Below are positions 53,180 through 62,938 of a stretch of DNA of 64,000 bases, piece by piece. Below the pieces are notes generated by a model. The model made no database searches. It worked only from the letters and a program-made list of their open reading frames with translations, and was not told where the DNA came from. Location of the stretch: positions 1 to 64,000 of the forward strand of contig JARKQJ010000115.1 in assembly GCA_029973955.1 (NCBI GenBank). Direction: 5' to 3'. Origin of the DNA: Paludibaculum sp. (lineage in GTDB: Bacteria; Acidobacteriota; Terriglobia; Bryobacterales; Bryobacteraceae). The position numbers and the translations under genes were made by a program. Within the stretch, counting starts at the first letter, position 1, and every line of letters starts with the position of its first letter.

Positions 53180-55312
53180 TCACAGCACAGTGTAGACGCG
53201 AACCTGGAACGAAGTCTCCACATCGCCCGGCGAGTCGAATCGCACCACCACCGTGCGGCTCTCACCCGGCGCCAATGCCTCATCCAACGTCAGGTACGGC
53301 AAGCCCTCCGGCGTCTCCCCAGTGCGATTGCTCACCGCTGCCGCTGACCCTTCCAGCACGACGAACAATCCAGGCTGCAGCGCTGCCCCGCCCGTGTTCG
53401 TAACCGTCACTTCGCTCATCAGGCCGTCCTCTCCTTCAGCGGGCCTCACCGGGCCGGCCTCCACCGCCACGCGGCTCGTGATCTCCACCGGCAACTGAAG
53501 ATAAACCATGAGCGGATCGTGATCAGAGAGCCGTTCCGGCCGCTCGCCGTCGCTTCTCCATGTTTCCGGAAAGTCCGCGCTCAGATGCACCGCCTGGTAC
53601 CGCTTCACGCGTGGCTGCACCCTGGAGTTCACCAGCACATGATCCAGTGACTCCGCATTGCCCCCAAACACGTACGAATACCCCTCCAAAGCGGGCACGC
53701 TGTGAACCAGGTTGATGTACGGCCTGCTTAGCGCGCTGGTCCCCGCCACCATCACTTCCTCCGGTCTCGCGGTGTGGCCCGTCAACGTCCCCATCACATC
53801 CACATAACCATCGTTCACCTGGAATGCGTTGTAGTCGCCCACCGAGATCGTGTTCTCCCCCTGGCGTTCTTCCAGCAGTGCGGATGTATCTTCCGCCTGC
53901 GCGTTCCTCTTCACCCTCACGCGCTGCCCGCCTGCTGCATCGACAATTCCGCTCAAGGAGCGCAGGTGATTCACCAGCACCGTGAAGCGGTATGCCGAAT
54001 CCGATCCTTCCGCCATCACTGACCCGCGCAGCTCCAGCGGAGGCCGGTCGTGCAGTATCGCCTGCTTCCCGGTTCCTGGATCCTCATACGTCGCACTGCC
54101 GTGAAGCTGCCGGCAGTCTTCCAGCGCCACGCGCGATGAGTACAGGACGCCCACGTCGATCCCGCTCACGTCGTTGCCTTCGACCAGGCACGCCCGGTAC
54201 TGCGGGTCATCCTGCCCGGCTTCCACTGCGTCCACACCAATCCGCGCGGCCAGAGTCTCCAGCGTACTCAGATTCTCCATCTCCACCACCGCCAGCACGT
54301 CCGGCAGGCCCAACAGGTTTCGAATGGCCAGCGAGGCCTTCTTCAGCCGCCGTTCGAACGCCGCTTCTGTGAGCACGGCATCGGAAGTCGACGGATCGTT
54401 CACTGTGTCGTAAAACCGCTCCAGGTTCCAGGAAGCGATCTTCAGTTCGTCCTGCCGCCTGGCGGGCGCCGCCACCGCGGTCATCCCCTCTTCGGGTACC
54501 AGCTTCGACTCGGGATAGAGCCGGTACTCGCCGTAATCCTGATGCAGCACCCCGGTCACCTGCTTCATCACCGCGCCGGATGCGACTTCGGCCGCCGCCA
54601 CGCCCGTGATCGCATTCGAGGCCACGCCGAACATCTCCGGGTTGCCGTCGAATCGTGGAATCGCGCCCGACGGCAACTCCGGATCCGGATCGCCCACCTG
54701 GATCCCCGCCTCCCGGAACGGCCGCTCCGTGCCTGTGATCACCGCGTAGAAATATCCGTTGGTCGAAGCAGTGGCGTTCGCTTCGTTCACGCTGCCGCCT
54801 GTCGGCGCCGTTGCGGTAATGCTCTCAAACCGCACCCGCATCCCTTCGAAGCGCTCCAGTTGCGCGATGCCACCGTCGGCTCGCAGGTCCTCCGCCGTGA
54901 TCAACCTGGGTTCCGGCAGCGCGTTCCCGCTCGACAGCACCGTGATGCTCGGCTGCGTCAACTCTGTCACCGCCGGCAGATTGGCCGCCGAACTTCGCCG
55001 GAACTCGGAAACCATGCCCGTCACCTGCACCAGGTTGCCCACCGCGGCCGAGCCCGGAGGCGCGCTGGAAGTGAATACAAAAATGCCCTCGGAAGTCGCG
55101 GGGTCCGCGTCGGGTACAGGGTCTTGTAGGAAGAAACCGGTGGAGACACGGGCCGTCACCACCCCGCTTGTCGTCACCTTCTGTGCCGCAAAGGGTGAAA
55201 CGGTTCCCGGCCCCTGAATCTGGGCGATCGGCACTGCCGGAATCTGCTGCGCGAAAGCCGGCGCACCGGCAAACCACAACAAAGCCAACCTGTAGAAGAC
55301 AGAGAGGCGCAT
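53180..55312 (-). CDS. Secreted endonuclease/exonuclease/phosphatase (EEP) family protein
   Basis: 710 residues from ATG 55312 (GTG 55315 is equally placed). Signal peptide MRLSVFYRLALLWFAGAPAFA. An OB-like or beta domain (about 40-265, QGPGTVSPFAAQKVTTSGVV) precedes a complete EEP core: ASWNLERFYD, VVEMEN, VLVNHLRSLSG, VGDYNAFQ, LDHVLVNS and LSDHDPLMVY. An Ig-like tail ends the protein. It probably digests extracellular DNA or phosphate esters to recover phosphorus. The start lies 9 nt after tRNA-Leu. Confidence 0.88.
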   Translation of the reverse strand: MRLSVFYRLALLWFAGAPAFAQQIPAVPIAQIQGPGTVSPFAAQKVTTSGVVTARVSTGFFLQDPVPDADPATSEGIFVFTSSAPPGSAAVGNLVQVTGMVSEFRRSSAANLPAVTELTQPSITVLSSGNALPEPRLITAEDLRADGGIAQLERFEGMRVRFESITATAPTGGSVNEANATASTNGYFYAVITGTERPFREAGIQVGDPDPELPSGAIPRFDGNPEMFGVASNAITGVAAAEVASGAVMKQVTGVLHQDYGEYRLYPESKLVPEEGMTAVAAPARRQDELKIASWNLERFYDTVNDPSTSDAVLTEAAFERRLKKASLAIRNLLGLPDVLAVVEMENLSTLETLAARIGVDAVEAGQDDPQYRACLVEGNDVSGIDVGVLYSSRVALEDCRQLHGSATYEDPGTGKQAILHDRPPLELRGSVMAEGSDSAYRFTVLVNHLRSLSGIVDAAGGQRVRVKRNAQAEDTSALLEERQGENTISVGDYNAFQVNDGYVDVMGTLTGHTARPEEVMVAGTSALSRPYINLVHSVPALEGYSYVFGGNAESLDHVLVNSRVQPRVKRYQAVHLSADFPETWRSDGERPERLSDHDPLMVYLQLPVEITSRVAVEAGPVRPAEGEDGLMSEVTVTNTGGAALQPGLFVVLEGSAAAVSNRTGETPEGLPYLTLDEALAPGESRTVVVRFDSPGDVETSFQVRVYTVL

Positions 55313-55321
55313 CACAAATCC

Positions 55322-55410
55322 TGGTGCCCGGGGCGGGGATCGAACCCGCACGACCCTCGCGGGTCAACGGATTTTAAGTCCGTTGCGTCTGCCAGTTTCG
55401 CCACCCGGGC
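55322..55410 (-). tRNA. tRNA-Leu (UAA anticodon)
   Basis: 89 nt with a long variable arm (CCCGCGAGGGT) and encoded CCA. Acceptor GCCCGGG pairs with CCCGGGC; anticodon loop CTTAAAA gives TAA, reading UUA/UUG. The gene is followed after 9 nt by the EEP start codon on the same strand. Confidence 0.95.
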
Positions 55411-55449
55411 GCGCTCATCCCCAGGATACTGAATCGCCGTGCCGGCGGG

Positions 55450-57855
55450 TCAGAACTGAAACTTCATCCCAGCCGTTGCCCACGCCTTCGGGGTCCGGAA
55501 ACCGTCCTCGAAGTAGCGCTGATTCAGCATGTTCTCAATCCGCGTGTAGAACCGCAGTGACTTCGTGTCGCTCACAGGCAGCGTGTAGCTCAAGGCGGCA
55601 TCCAGCTTTCGTGGCCCGTAGAACTCGTACGGCCGGTTGCCGCTGCCCACGAAGAACGAGCCGGAAATGTAGTTGCTTCCTCCAGTGAAGTCCATCGTCA
55701 GTTGCAGCCGTTTCGTGATCTCCTGCGTCGCCACAATCGTCACCATGTGCGGAAACACGCGAATTGAGCGCAGCGATCCGCCCACCAGCGAACTGTTTCG
55801 CTCATCGGCGTTCGTGTACGTATAGGAGGCCGTCAATAGCAGTCTGCGGTAAGGTCTTGCTTCGCCCTGCACTTCCACGCCGCGCGCCAGCCCGCCACCC
55901 ATGTTCGCGTAGCCGCCCCAGCGCCCGTATGGGTCATTCGCCAGCTCCATGTACCCGATCACCTCCTGCAGTCGCGTGTAGAAATACGTGGCGCTGGCCC
56001 GGTACTTCGAGTTGGAGAAATACTGGTCCACACCGAAGTCAGTGGAAACCGTGCGTTCCGGCCGCAAGCCCGGATCGCCCAACGGGCTGAACTCGCCCCA
56101 GAAGAACGAAGTACCCAGCCGCTCATACAGCGTGGGAGAACGGAAGCCATTGCCGGCATGTGCCCGCAGCTTGGTCATGGAGCCCGTTACAAAGTAGGAC
56201 ACCGACGCGTCGCCCGTATACGCATTCGGCGCGCCTGCGAACTTCGCGCCCACATACTGCGGCGCACCGCCCGAAAACTCCGGCGTCGAAAGCGAATAGC
56301 CCTGAAACCGCCCGCTCAGGCCCACCTGGAGCTTCTGATTCAGAAACCGCATCTGGTCCTGCACAAACAAAGAGTTGCTGCGCTGCTTCGCGGCCGCCCG
56401 TGCATTCACGCGCTGCGACGCATCCGGATTCACATCCTTCGACGGATTCTCGTAAGACTCCCGCTCCCATTCGTAGCCCGCGCTCAGCGTGTTCCACCGG
56501 GCCAGCAGCACATCGGCGCGTGCCTGCACCGTGTCCAGTTGCCCCCCGAACAGGTTCGATGAGTCGAACGCCGGTTGATAGCCGCTGCCCGCCGCGCCGT
56601 TCAGGTTTTCCCGCCGCGAATGCAGATTCTGATAGCTCACACGGTAGTTCCAGCGCGCGCCCGCCTGCTGGTTCCATTGCACCTGCGTAGTCGAAACCCT
56701 GCCCGCGCGCCGGCTGTCCGGATCGTAGAGGTTCGGTGCGAATGTCGCATTGCCCCATTGGAACGGCAGCCCCTGGTCTGCCAGCCGCGCCTGATCTTCC
56801 GCCAGAGGAATCGCTGGAATCACTCCGCTCGCCGGAAGGTTGCTGTCCGGCGCCGCGTAGGGGCTGCTATTGATTCCCACCGTGCTCCACGTCGACCAGT
56901 ACCGCCCCGAAAGCGAGGCTGTCGCCATCGGCCGCCACAGCAAATAGCCCTGCCCGCTGGTGTTCCGGACGTTCTCCACGCCATCTACGCCGCCGTTCAC
57001 GTTCAGGTGAGCGACACCGGCACTGTACTGCAGCTGGTTCTCCTTCACTCCGCCCGCCACGCGCGCGACTCCACGAACCAAACCCAAACCGCCGCCTTCT
57101 CCACCCACTTCGCCGTGTGCCTTGCCGCCGCCCTGGTCCGTCACCAGATTGATCACCCCCGCCGTGGCGTTCGTGCCGTAGATGCTCGATCCCAAGCCGC
57201 GCAACACTTCAATGCGGTCCGTGCCCACCAGTTGCAGGTCACCCAGATACGCTGCCGCATCGCCCTGCACGCCCGCCGCGTCCCGGAAGCGCATCCCGTC
57301 CACCAGCACTCCCGTATCTGCCGCCCGCAGGCCGCGCGTCAAAATGCGCGTAAACGACCCCGGACCACCCAATTGCTGCACCCGCAGTCCCGTCACCGTG
57401 CGCAGCGATTCCCCCACCAGGATCTCTTCCCGCCGCGACAACTCCGTGCCGTCCACCACGTCCATCGCCTTGCCCGCCTCGATCGTCGACTGCGAAGAGG
57501 CCGACGCCGTCACCTGCACCCTGGACGCCAGCCCGCGGATCTCCAGCTTCAAATCCTGCTCCAGGCTCTGCCCCGTGCTCAACCGCACTGCCACGGCGCT
57601 GGCCTGGTCTAGCCCCTCGGTTCGCGCCTCCAGTAGGAAACTCCCCCGCGGCAGGCGCTCCAGTCTGTAACTGCCCTGCCCGTCCGTCGTGGTCGTCCAC
57701 TGCTGCGTGCTGTCTCTTTCATACAGCCGCACCACTGCCCCTGGCACCGAGGCGCCAGACGGGTCTGTGACTCTGCCCTTTAACTCCTGCGCCTGCCCGT
57801 ACTGGGTGCAGACACTGATCCATCCAACCAAAGTGGATATCAGAACGCGATTCAT
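55450..57855 (-). CDS. btuB: BtuB-like TonB-dependent receptor, vitamin B12 uptake
   Basis: 801-residue outer-membrane receptor. A signal peptide is followed by a carboxypeptidase-regulatory Ig domain (about 24-100, LKGRVTDPSGASVPGA), a plug with VVDGTELSRREEILVGE and VLVDGMRFRDAAG, and a barrel ending AWATAGMKFQF. The upstream cobalamin riboswitch identifies the ligand class as corrinoids. GGGAGG is 5 nt before the ATG. Unlike the two giant receptors this one is of ordinary size. The periplasmic and ABC parts (BtuFCD) are not in the window. Confidence 0.9.
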   Translation of the reverse strand: MNRVLISTLVGWISVCTQYGQAQELKGRVTDPSGASVPGAVVRLYERDSTQQWTTTTDGQGSYRLERLPRGSFLLEARTEGLDQASAVAVRLSTGQSLEQDLKLEIRGLASRVQVTASASSQSTIEAGKAMDVVDGTELSRREEILVGESLRTVTGLRVQQLGGPGSFTRILTRGLRAADTGVLVDGMRFRDAAGVQGDAAAYLGDLQLVGTDRIEVLRGLGSSIYGTNATAGVINLVTDQGGGKAHGEVGGEGGGLGLVRGVARVAGGVKENQLQYSAGVAHLNVNGGVDGVENVRNTSGQGYLLWRPMATASLSGRYWSTWSTVGINSSPYAAPDSNLPASGVIPAIPLAEDQARLADQGLPFQWGNATFAPNLYDPDSRRAGRVSTTQVQWNQQAGARWNYRVSYQNLHSRRENLNGAAGSGYQPAFDSSNLFGGQLDTVQARADVLLARWNTLSAGYEWERESYENPSKDVNPDASQRVNARAAAKQRSNSLFVQDQMRFLNQKLQVGLSGRFQGYSLSTPEFSGGAPQYVGAKFAGAPNAYTGDASVSYFVTGSMTKLRAHAGNGFRSPTLYERLGTSFFWGEFSPLGDPGLRPERTVSTDFGVDQYFSNSKYRASATYFYTRLQEVIGYMELANDPYGRWGGYANMGGGLARGVEVQGEARPYRRLLLTASYTYTNADERNSSLVGGSLRSIRVFPHMVTIVATQEITKRLQLTMDFTGGSNYISGSFFVGSGNRPYEFYGPRKLDAALSYTLPVSDTKSLRFYTRIENMLNQRYFEDGFRTPKAWATAGMKFQF

Positions 57856-57886
57856 GCGCTCCTCCCTCGAGAGCTTCCTTTGTGAT

Positions 57887-57904
57887 GCCGGAAGTGTTTC
57901 CGGC
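57887..57904 (-). promoter_or_regulatory. Hairpin in the btuB leader, likely expression platform
   Basis: GCCGGAA and TTCCGGC form a perfect 7-bp stem with loop ACAC (minus strand) between the riboswitch core and the GGGAGG of btuB. It has no T run, so translational control is more likely than termination. Confidence 0.5.
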
Positions 57905-58090
57905 CCGATGGCAGGTCTTCGGGCTCATGGGCCTTTCTCGGCGTGGCCGAGTTTCTCTACTAGCCGCGGCTTCCCAAGGGCGTGTGCTCTCAGTGCCTTC
58001 TTGCGGCGCTCGTTCCCATATACCGCTGCGGGGCAGCCCCGGATTCTCACCGGGTTCCCTCTTGCCCGGCCGGCGATTCACGCCGGCCGA
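57905..58090 (-). promoter_or_regulatory. Cobalamin (adenosylcobalamin) riboswitch controlling btuB
   Basis: On the minus strand the core elements occur in order: GGGAACCCGGTGAGAATCC, GCTGCCCCGCAGCGGTA, CACTG, GGGAAGCCGCGG, and the conserved B12-box AGCCCGAAGACCTGCC at 57925-57910. A perfect hairpin (58068-58088) lies at its 5' end. Binding of cobalamin should lower btuB expression, so the receptor is made when B12 is scarce. Confidence 0.93.
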
Positions 58091-58104
58091 CCAATCGTAA
58101 TCAG

Positions 58105-58133
58105 ATTATCGCGTCTGCTTTTCCCCGAGTCAA
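58105..58133 (-). promoter_or_regulatory. Promoter of the riboswitch-btuB transcript
   Basis: TTGACT (58133-58128) and GATAAT (58110-58105) with a 17-nt spacer on the minus strand. Predicted start near 58098, just upstream of the riboswitch. Among the best promoter matches in the window. Confidence 0.75.
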
Positions 58134-58225
58134 TCCGAATCCCTTGAGAACAGCCGCCGCCCCCGCCCACTAGCTACACTAGAGAGCGCACCGCAGAAGT
58201 TTGCGCGCCGGCTGTTGACAGGTCC

Positions 58226-58248
58226 TGCTATACTGTAAGAACTTACAC
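58226..58248 (+). promoter_or_regulatory. recA extended -10 and SOS-box-like dyad
   Basis: TGCTATACT (58226-58234) fits an extended -10. Overlapping it, CTGT-AAGAACTT-ACAC (58233-58248) differs by one base from the E. coli LexA box CTGT-N8-ACAG, and its core TGTAAG-AA-CTTACA is a perfect dyad. A TTGACA at 58215-58220 is present but at the wrong distance. A damage-inducible repressor site at recA is inferred; no lexA gene is visible. Confidence 0.5.
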
Positions 58249-58270
58249 CGAGCCAGAAGGAGTCCTCCCC

Positions 58271-59344
<1,074 letters not shown>

Positions 59345-59350
59345 TCGCTC

Positions 59351-60397
59351 TTACGGTTTGAACTCATCCACTGACGCCGCCGGTTGCAGTACGGCGGCGT
59401 ACTCCACCTGCACCTTGCTCTTCGCCGGGACCCAGCGGTAGCCGGGCACGCCAAACAGGCTGCCGCGGTCGATCATCGCACGCCGGCTCTCCGGAAACGG
59501 GGATGCGCCAAACTCCATGCCGCGCGTCACCGTCACCCCATTCCATGGTGCGCTCTCGCGGCTGTGATTCTCTTCCCAGATGCCCAGCCACGGGAAGTCT
59601 TTCTGCTGCCAAACGTAGGCCAGCGCCAGCTTCGACTCCGGGCTCCAGGCCACAAAGTAAGCCTTTTCGAGCATTGGGTCCATCAAGTGCGTCGAAAACG
59701 CGCCAGACACTTTCTTGTCCACGAAGGTCTGCATGTCCAGCGTCGTGCCGTCCAGGCAGGGGACATTCGGCCACAGAAACTCCGCATCAATCGCCATGTA
59801 GCCTTTTCCGTCGGTGAAGTCGCTTTCCATCGTCTTGGACTTCGTCGCCGACGCGCGGAACTCCGTCTTGCCCGGCGCCACGAACGGCGGTCCCAGCGTC
59901 ACGTGCTGCGTCCACGCAATGGGCCGGTCCCATGCCGAGAGATTCTCCACCGTCTCCGTGATCTCCAGTTTGCGGCTCCCGAAAGCCAGACGGATCTTCC
60001 GCTCAAACGCCAGGCCCGCCTGTGTCAGTACCGTCATCTGCGTCAGCGTGTCCCCCTCCACAGTGACGTCGTAGAGCCCGACCGAGGCCTCGCCATGCAC
60101 CGTCATTCCCGCTTCGGCTTCCTCAGCCGACGGACCGCCGAACAAGTCCAGACACAGGTTGTGTCCCTGAATGCCCGCCAGCAGCTTGCTCTCCGCGTTC
60201 AATCCATACTCGGGATGCTTTTCCGGTCTGTAAGCCGATGGCTCAATCGTCGTCCACGGCGTGGACCACAGGGGGTTCACTCCGCTCGCCTTGTCCGTAA
60301 TGGCGGCAATGTGCCCGCCCTCCACCGTGACCGTCACCGAAAGGTATTCGTTCTCCAGCACGACTGCGCGCCGGCCGCGATACTGTGTTTCTGCCAT
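59351..60397 (-). CDS. Galactose-mutarotase-like (aldose-1-epimerase fold) protein
   Basis: 348 residues, no signal peptide. Beta-supersandwich pattern typical of galactose-mutarotase-like proteins: VVLENEYLSVTVTVEGGHIA, TVENLSAWDRPIAWTQHVT, and FGVPGYRWVPAKSK. The His/Glu pair for mutarotation was not assigned, so it may be a sugar-binding or DUF4432-type member. GAGG is 9 nt before ATG 60397. It lies downstream of the terminator of the oxidoreductase gene and so has its own promoter. Confidence 0.7.
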   Translation of the reverse strand: MAETQYRGRRAVVLENEYLSVTVTVEGGHIAAITDKASGVNPLWSTPWTTIEPSAYRPEKHPEYGLNAESKLLAGIQGHNLCLDLFGGPSAEEAEAGMTVHGEASVGLYDVTVEGDTLTQMTVLTQAGLAFERKIRLAFGSRKLEITETVENLSAWDRPIAWTQHVTLGPPFVAPGKTEFRASATKSKTMESDFTDGKGYMAIDAEFLWPNVPCLDGTTLDMQTFVDKKVSGAFSTHLMDPMLEKAYFVAWSPESKLALAYVWQQKDFPWLGIWEENHSRESAPWNGVTVTRGMEFGASPFPESRRAMIDRGSLFGVPGYRWVPAKSKVQVEYAAVLQPAASVDEFKP

Positions 60398-60430
60398 TGA
60401 TTACAACCTCGATCCTCTATCCTATGTCTT

Positions 60431-60472
60431 CCAAAAGGAAAACGGGCCGCCCCCGAGGGGGAACGGCCCGTT
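60431..60472 (-). terminator. Rho-independent terminator of the 61925-60495 oxidoreductase gene
   Basis: Minus-strand AACGGGCCG/CGGCCCGTT (60472-60464 with 60449-60441) forms a perfect 9-bp stem, followed on the minus strand by TTCCTTTT. It begins about 22 bp after the stop codon. Confidence 0.85.
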
Positions 60473-60494
60473 GTCCGGCACAGAAGAAACCTGT

Positions 60495-61925
60495 TTAGCC
60501 CTTCTTGACGGCTGGTTTGGCGGCAGGCTTCGCCGGAGCGGCGCCGCCCTTGCCCATCTTCTCGATCTCGTTGAAGTAAACCATGCGGCCTTCGTCCAGT
60601 GCGAGGTTCGAGAGAATCACAGCGATCGAGTCCTGCAGGCCTACCTCCAGATCCGCTAGCGGATGGCCTCCGGTGCGGATGTCGCGGAAGAACGACTCGA
60701 GTTCGATGTCCACCGGGTTGCGGTCTTCTTCCGGCACCAGAATTCCCTTCTGGTACAGCCACATCCTGGCGAACTTCATCTCCTTCTCGAGGAAGCTCTC
60801 CTGGCCCGTCATCAGGTCCTTGCTGAGCAGGATCGGCAGCGGGCGCGAACCTGCAGCCGCCACCATAGTCGCACCAGCCTTGTAGGCTTCCTTCTTCCCC
60901 GTCTTCTTCGGATCTGCGGCCGTCGGCGGAGGAGCGGGCTCGCGGAACCACATGCCGATCGGCTTGTTGTTGTCGTCGCCGATTGTGATGTGGATTGTGC
61001 CCTTCGTCCCGCAGATCATCTCGCCCATCTCCGTGCGGGCTCCACCAACGCCCGCCCAGTGCGACGATCCGGGAATGCCCGTCCACACCAGCCGCCGGCC
61101 CTTCGGGTACTTGTAGATTAGCTGCACGTTGTCCAGAATGTCGCGGCCGTCGTTCATGAAGTCACGCGACCCCATGCCCATCACGGCCTCCGGCGTCATC
61201 CCGAGCATGCGGTCCGCCACGTCGATCTGGTGCGACGCCAATTCCGCCACCAGGCCACCCGAATACTCCCGGAACAGGCGCCAATTGGCCATCCTCTTGT
61301 TCGGGGCGTCCTTCATCTTCCAACCCGGATTGCGGTGCCACTGGGCCTGAACGTAGGTAACATCGCCCAGCATGCCCTTCTCAATCATCTGCCGCGCCGC
61401 CTGATACATCGCGCTGTAGCGGCGCTGCAGGCCCGTCTGCAGAACCTGCTTCGGCTTCGAGGTGGCCAACGCCCGTAGTGCGTGGACTTCTTCGGCCTTG
61501 AACACAAGGCTCTTCTCGCAGAAGACGTGCTTGCCCGCGTCCAGCGCGTCCTTCGTGACGGGGAAGTGCATGAACAACGGCGTCGTCACGAAAACCGCTT
61601 CCACGTTCTTGTCCGCCAGCAGTTCGCGGTAGTCCTTATACCGCTTCGGATTCCCGCCAATCGTCTGCTGCGCCTTGCCCAGGGCGTCATCGGTCAAGTC
61701 GCAAATCGCAACGCAATTGCCCGTGTCGATGCCCTTCAGGTGCTTCAGCAGGTAGGTCCCGCGGCTGCCCGTGCCCACCATGCCATAGTTCACGGCATTC
61801 GTCGCGGCGCGCGCCTTCAGAATCGCAGGCGCTTTGCCAAACTGTGTCGCGGCTACACCGGCCAGCGTGGCGGCACCCGCCACCTTCACGGCGTCACGTC
61901 GCGTCAATTCCTTCTTCTCGGCCAT
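60495..61925 (-). CDS. Gfo/Idh/MocA-family oxidoreductase, second copy, Tat leader
   Basis: 476 residues from ATG 61925, with GAGAGG 9 nt upstream. Leader MAEKKELTRRDAVKVAGAAT is Tat-type. Rossmann motif YGMVGTGSRGTYLL; the family EKP motif reads VFCEKSLVF, so Pro is replaced by Ser while the catalytic-region Lys remains. The C-terminal domain is typical (WRLFREYSGGLVAELASHQID). The tail is Ala/Lys/Pro-rich (AAPAKPAAKPAVKKG), unusual for the family and similar in style to the microprotein at 29896. Substrate unknown. Confidence 0.88.
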   Translation of the reverse strand: MAEKKELTRRDAVKVAGAATLAGVAATQFGKAPAILKARAATNAVNYGMVGTGSRGTYLLKHLKGIDTGNCVAICDLTDDALGKAQQTIGGNPKRYKDYRELLADKNVEAVFVTTPLFMHFPVTKDALDAGKHVFCEKSLVFKAEEVHALRALATSKPKQVLQTGLQRRYSAMYQAARQMIEKGMLGDVTYVQAQWHRNPGWKMKDAPNKRMANWRLFREYSGGLVAELASHQIDVADRMLGMTPEAVMGMGSRDFMNDGRDILDNVQLIYKYPKGRRLVWTGIPGSSHWAGVGGARTEMGEMICGTKGTIHITIGDDNNKPIGMWFREPAPPPTAADPKKTGKKEAYKAGATMVAAAGSRPLPILLSKDLMTGQESFLEKEMKFARMWLYQKGILVPEEDRNPVDIELESFFRDIRTGGHPLADLEVGLQDSIAVILSNLALDEGRMVYFNEIEKMGKGGAAPAKPAAKPAVKKG

Positions 61926-61982
61926 GGATAACAACCTCTCGCGGGATTTAGACACTTCTACTCTGGGAATCGGATTCCGCCC

Positions 61983-62906
61983 CTATTCTATCTTGAATTC
62001 CGCCCTCTGGTGCGCGGCCCCCTCCACCCGCGCTCTCTTCGCCGTCCACTCCGCTCCGGCCAGCACCAGCAGCCCGGCCAGAAAGCTCCACGTCAGAATG
62101 GTCACAGAATTGACGAACACCCCAAACTCCCGGCTGAACTTCATCTGCACCCAAGGCCAGATCGCCAGATTGATCCATTTCATCACTTCCAGCGCCACGC
62201 CCACCAGCACCGCCCGCGGCAGCACAGCGCCGAACGGCACCTTCCGGTTCGGCAAATAGACGTAAACCAGCATCAAAGACAGAATCGTCATCGGCACGGA
62301 CATCACCTTCGCCGCCATCATCATCAGCGGCGGGGCTCCTGACACCGCGTTATAGCTCGTCAGGGTTTGCCTCATCCCGTCCATGCTCTGGCCCGATCCC
62401 TCCAGCCACAACATCTGCGCCAATCCGCCCAGCGCCGCCGACAGCAGCGCCAGCCCGCCGCAGGCAAAAATCAATCCCATGCTCACAAGCTGATTCTTCA
62501 GCAGGCTTCGGTTCTCCTTCACCCCCCAGGCCTTGTTGAACGCCACCTCCAGCGGCAGAAACACCCCGTTCGCCGTGAACAACAACAAGATCAGCGACAC
62601 CCACTCCACCCTGCTCGAGGTCGGCGCTAGTAAGTTCAAGTTATAGGAGAGGAAGCTCCCCACTCTCCCGGGGAAGTAATCCCGGATCCCCAGGTAGATC
62701 GCCAGCTCCGCGGCGGGCCAGTTCAGCACGTTGCGAAACAGCGAAATCATCACCAGTAGAAACGGCCAGAAGGCCAGCATCACGTTCGCGGCCACCGCAA
62801 ACGCATAAACGTGGGACTCAGTCGACACCAGATAGCGGACGATGTCCCGCCAATCGTACTGCAGATCCCGCGCGGAATCATCCAAGTCCTGAAACAGGCT
62901 GTACAA
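61983..62906 (-). CDS. YihY/BrkB-family integral membrane protein
   Basis: 307 residues, start TTG 62906 with GAGGAG five nt upstream. Six hydrophobic segments, among them FAVAANVMLAFWPFLLVMIS, LILLLFTANGVFLPLE and GLIFACGGLALLSAALGGL. The pattern AFWPFLLV and NGVFLPLEVAFNKAWGV are family marks. The family was once called ribonuclease BN by mistake; its function is not established. 57 bp from the oxidoreductase start, same strand. Confidence 0.85.
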   Translation of the reverse strand: MYSLFQDLDDSARDLQYDWRDIVRYLVSTESHVYAFAVAANVMLAFWPFLLVMISLFRNVLNWPAAELAIYLGIRDYFPGRVGSFLSYNLNLLAPTSSRVEWVSLILLLFTANGVFLPLEVAFNKAWGVKENRSLLKNQLVSMGLIFACGGLALLSAALGGLAQMLWLEGSGQSMDGMRQTLTSYNAVSGAPPLMMMAAKVMSVPMTILSLMLVYVYLPNRKVPFGAVLPRAVLVGVALEVMKWINLAIWPWVQMKFSREFGVFVNSVTILTWSFLAGLLVLAGAEWTAKRARVEGAAHQRAEFKIE

Positions 62907-62938
62907 GAGAACTCCTCACTTCGATACTATCCATACCA

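Noticed and set aside
58215..58220. TTGACA as the recA -35 element
   Set aside because: It lies only 8 bp from TATACT; the -10-like hexamer at the right distance (AGAACT) is poor. The extended -10 explains the promoter better.
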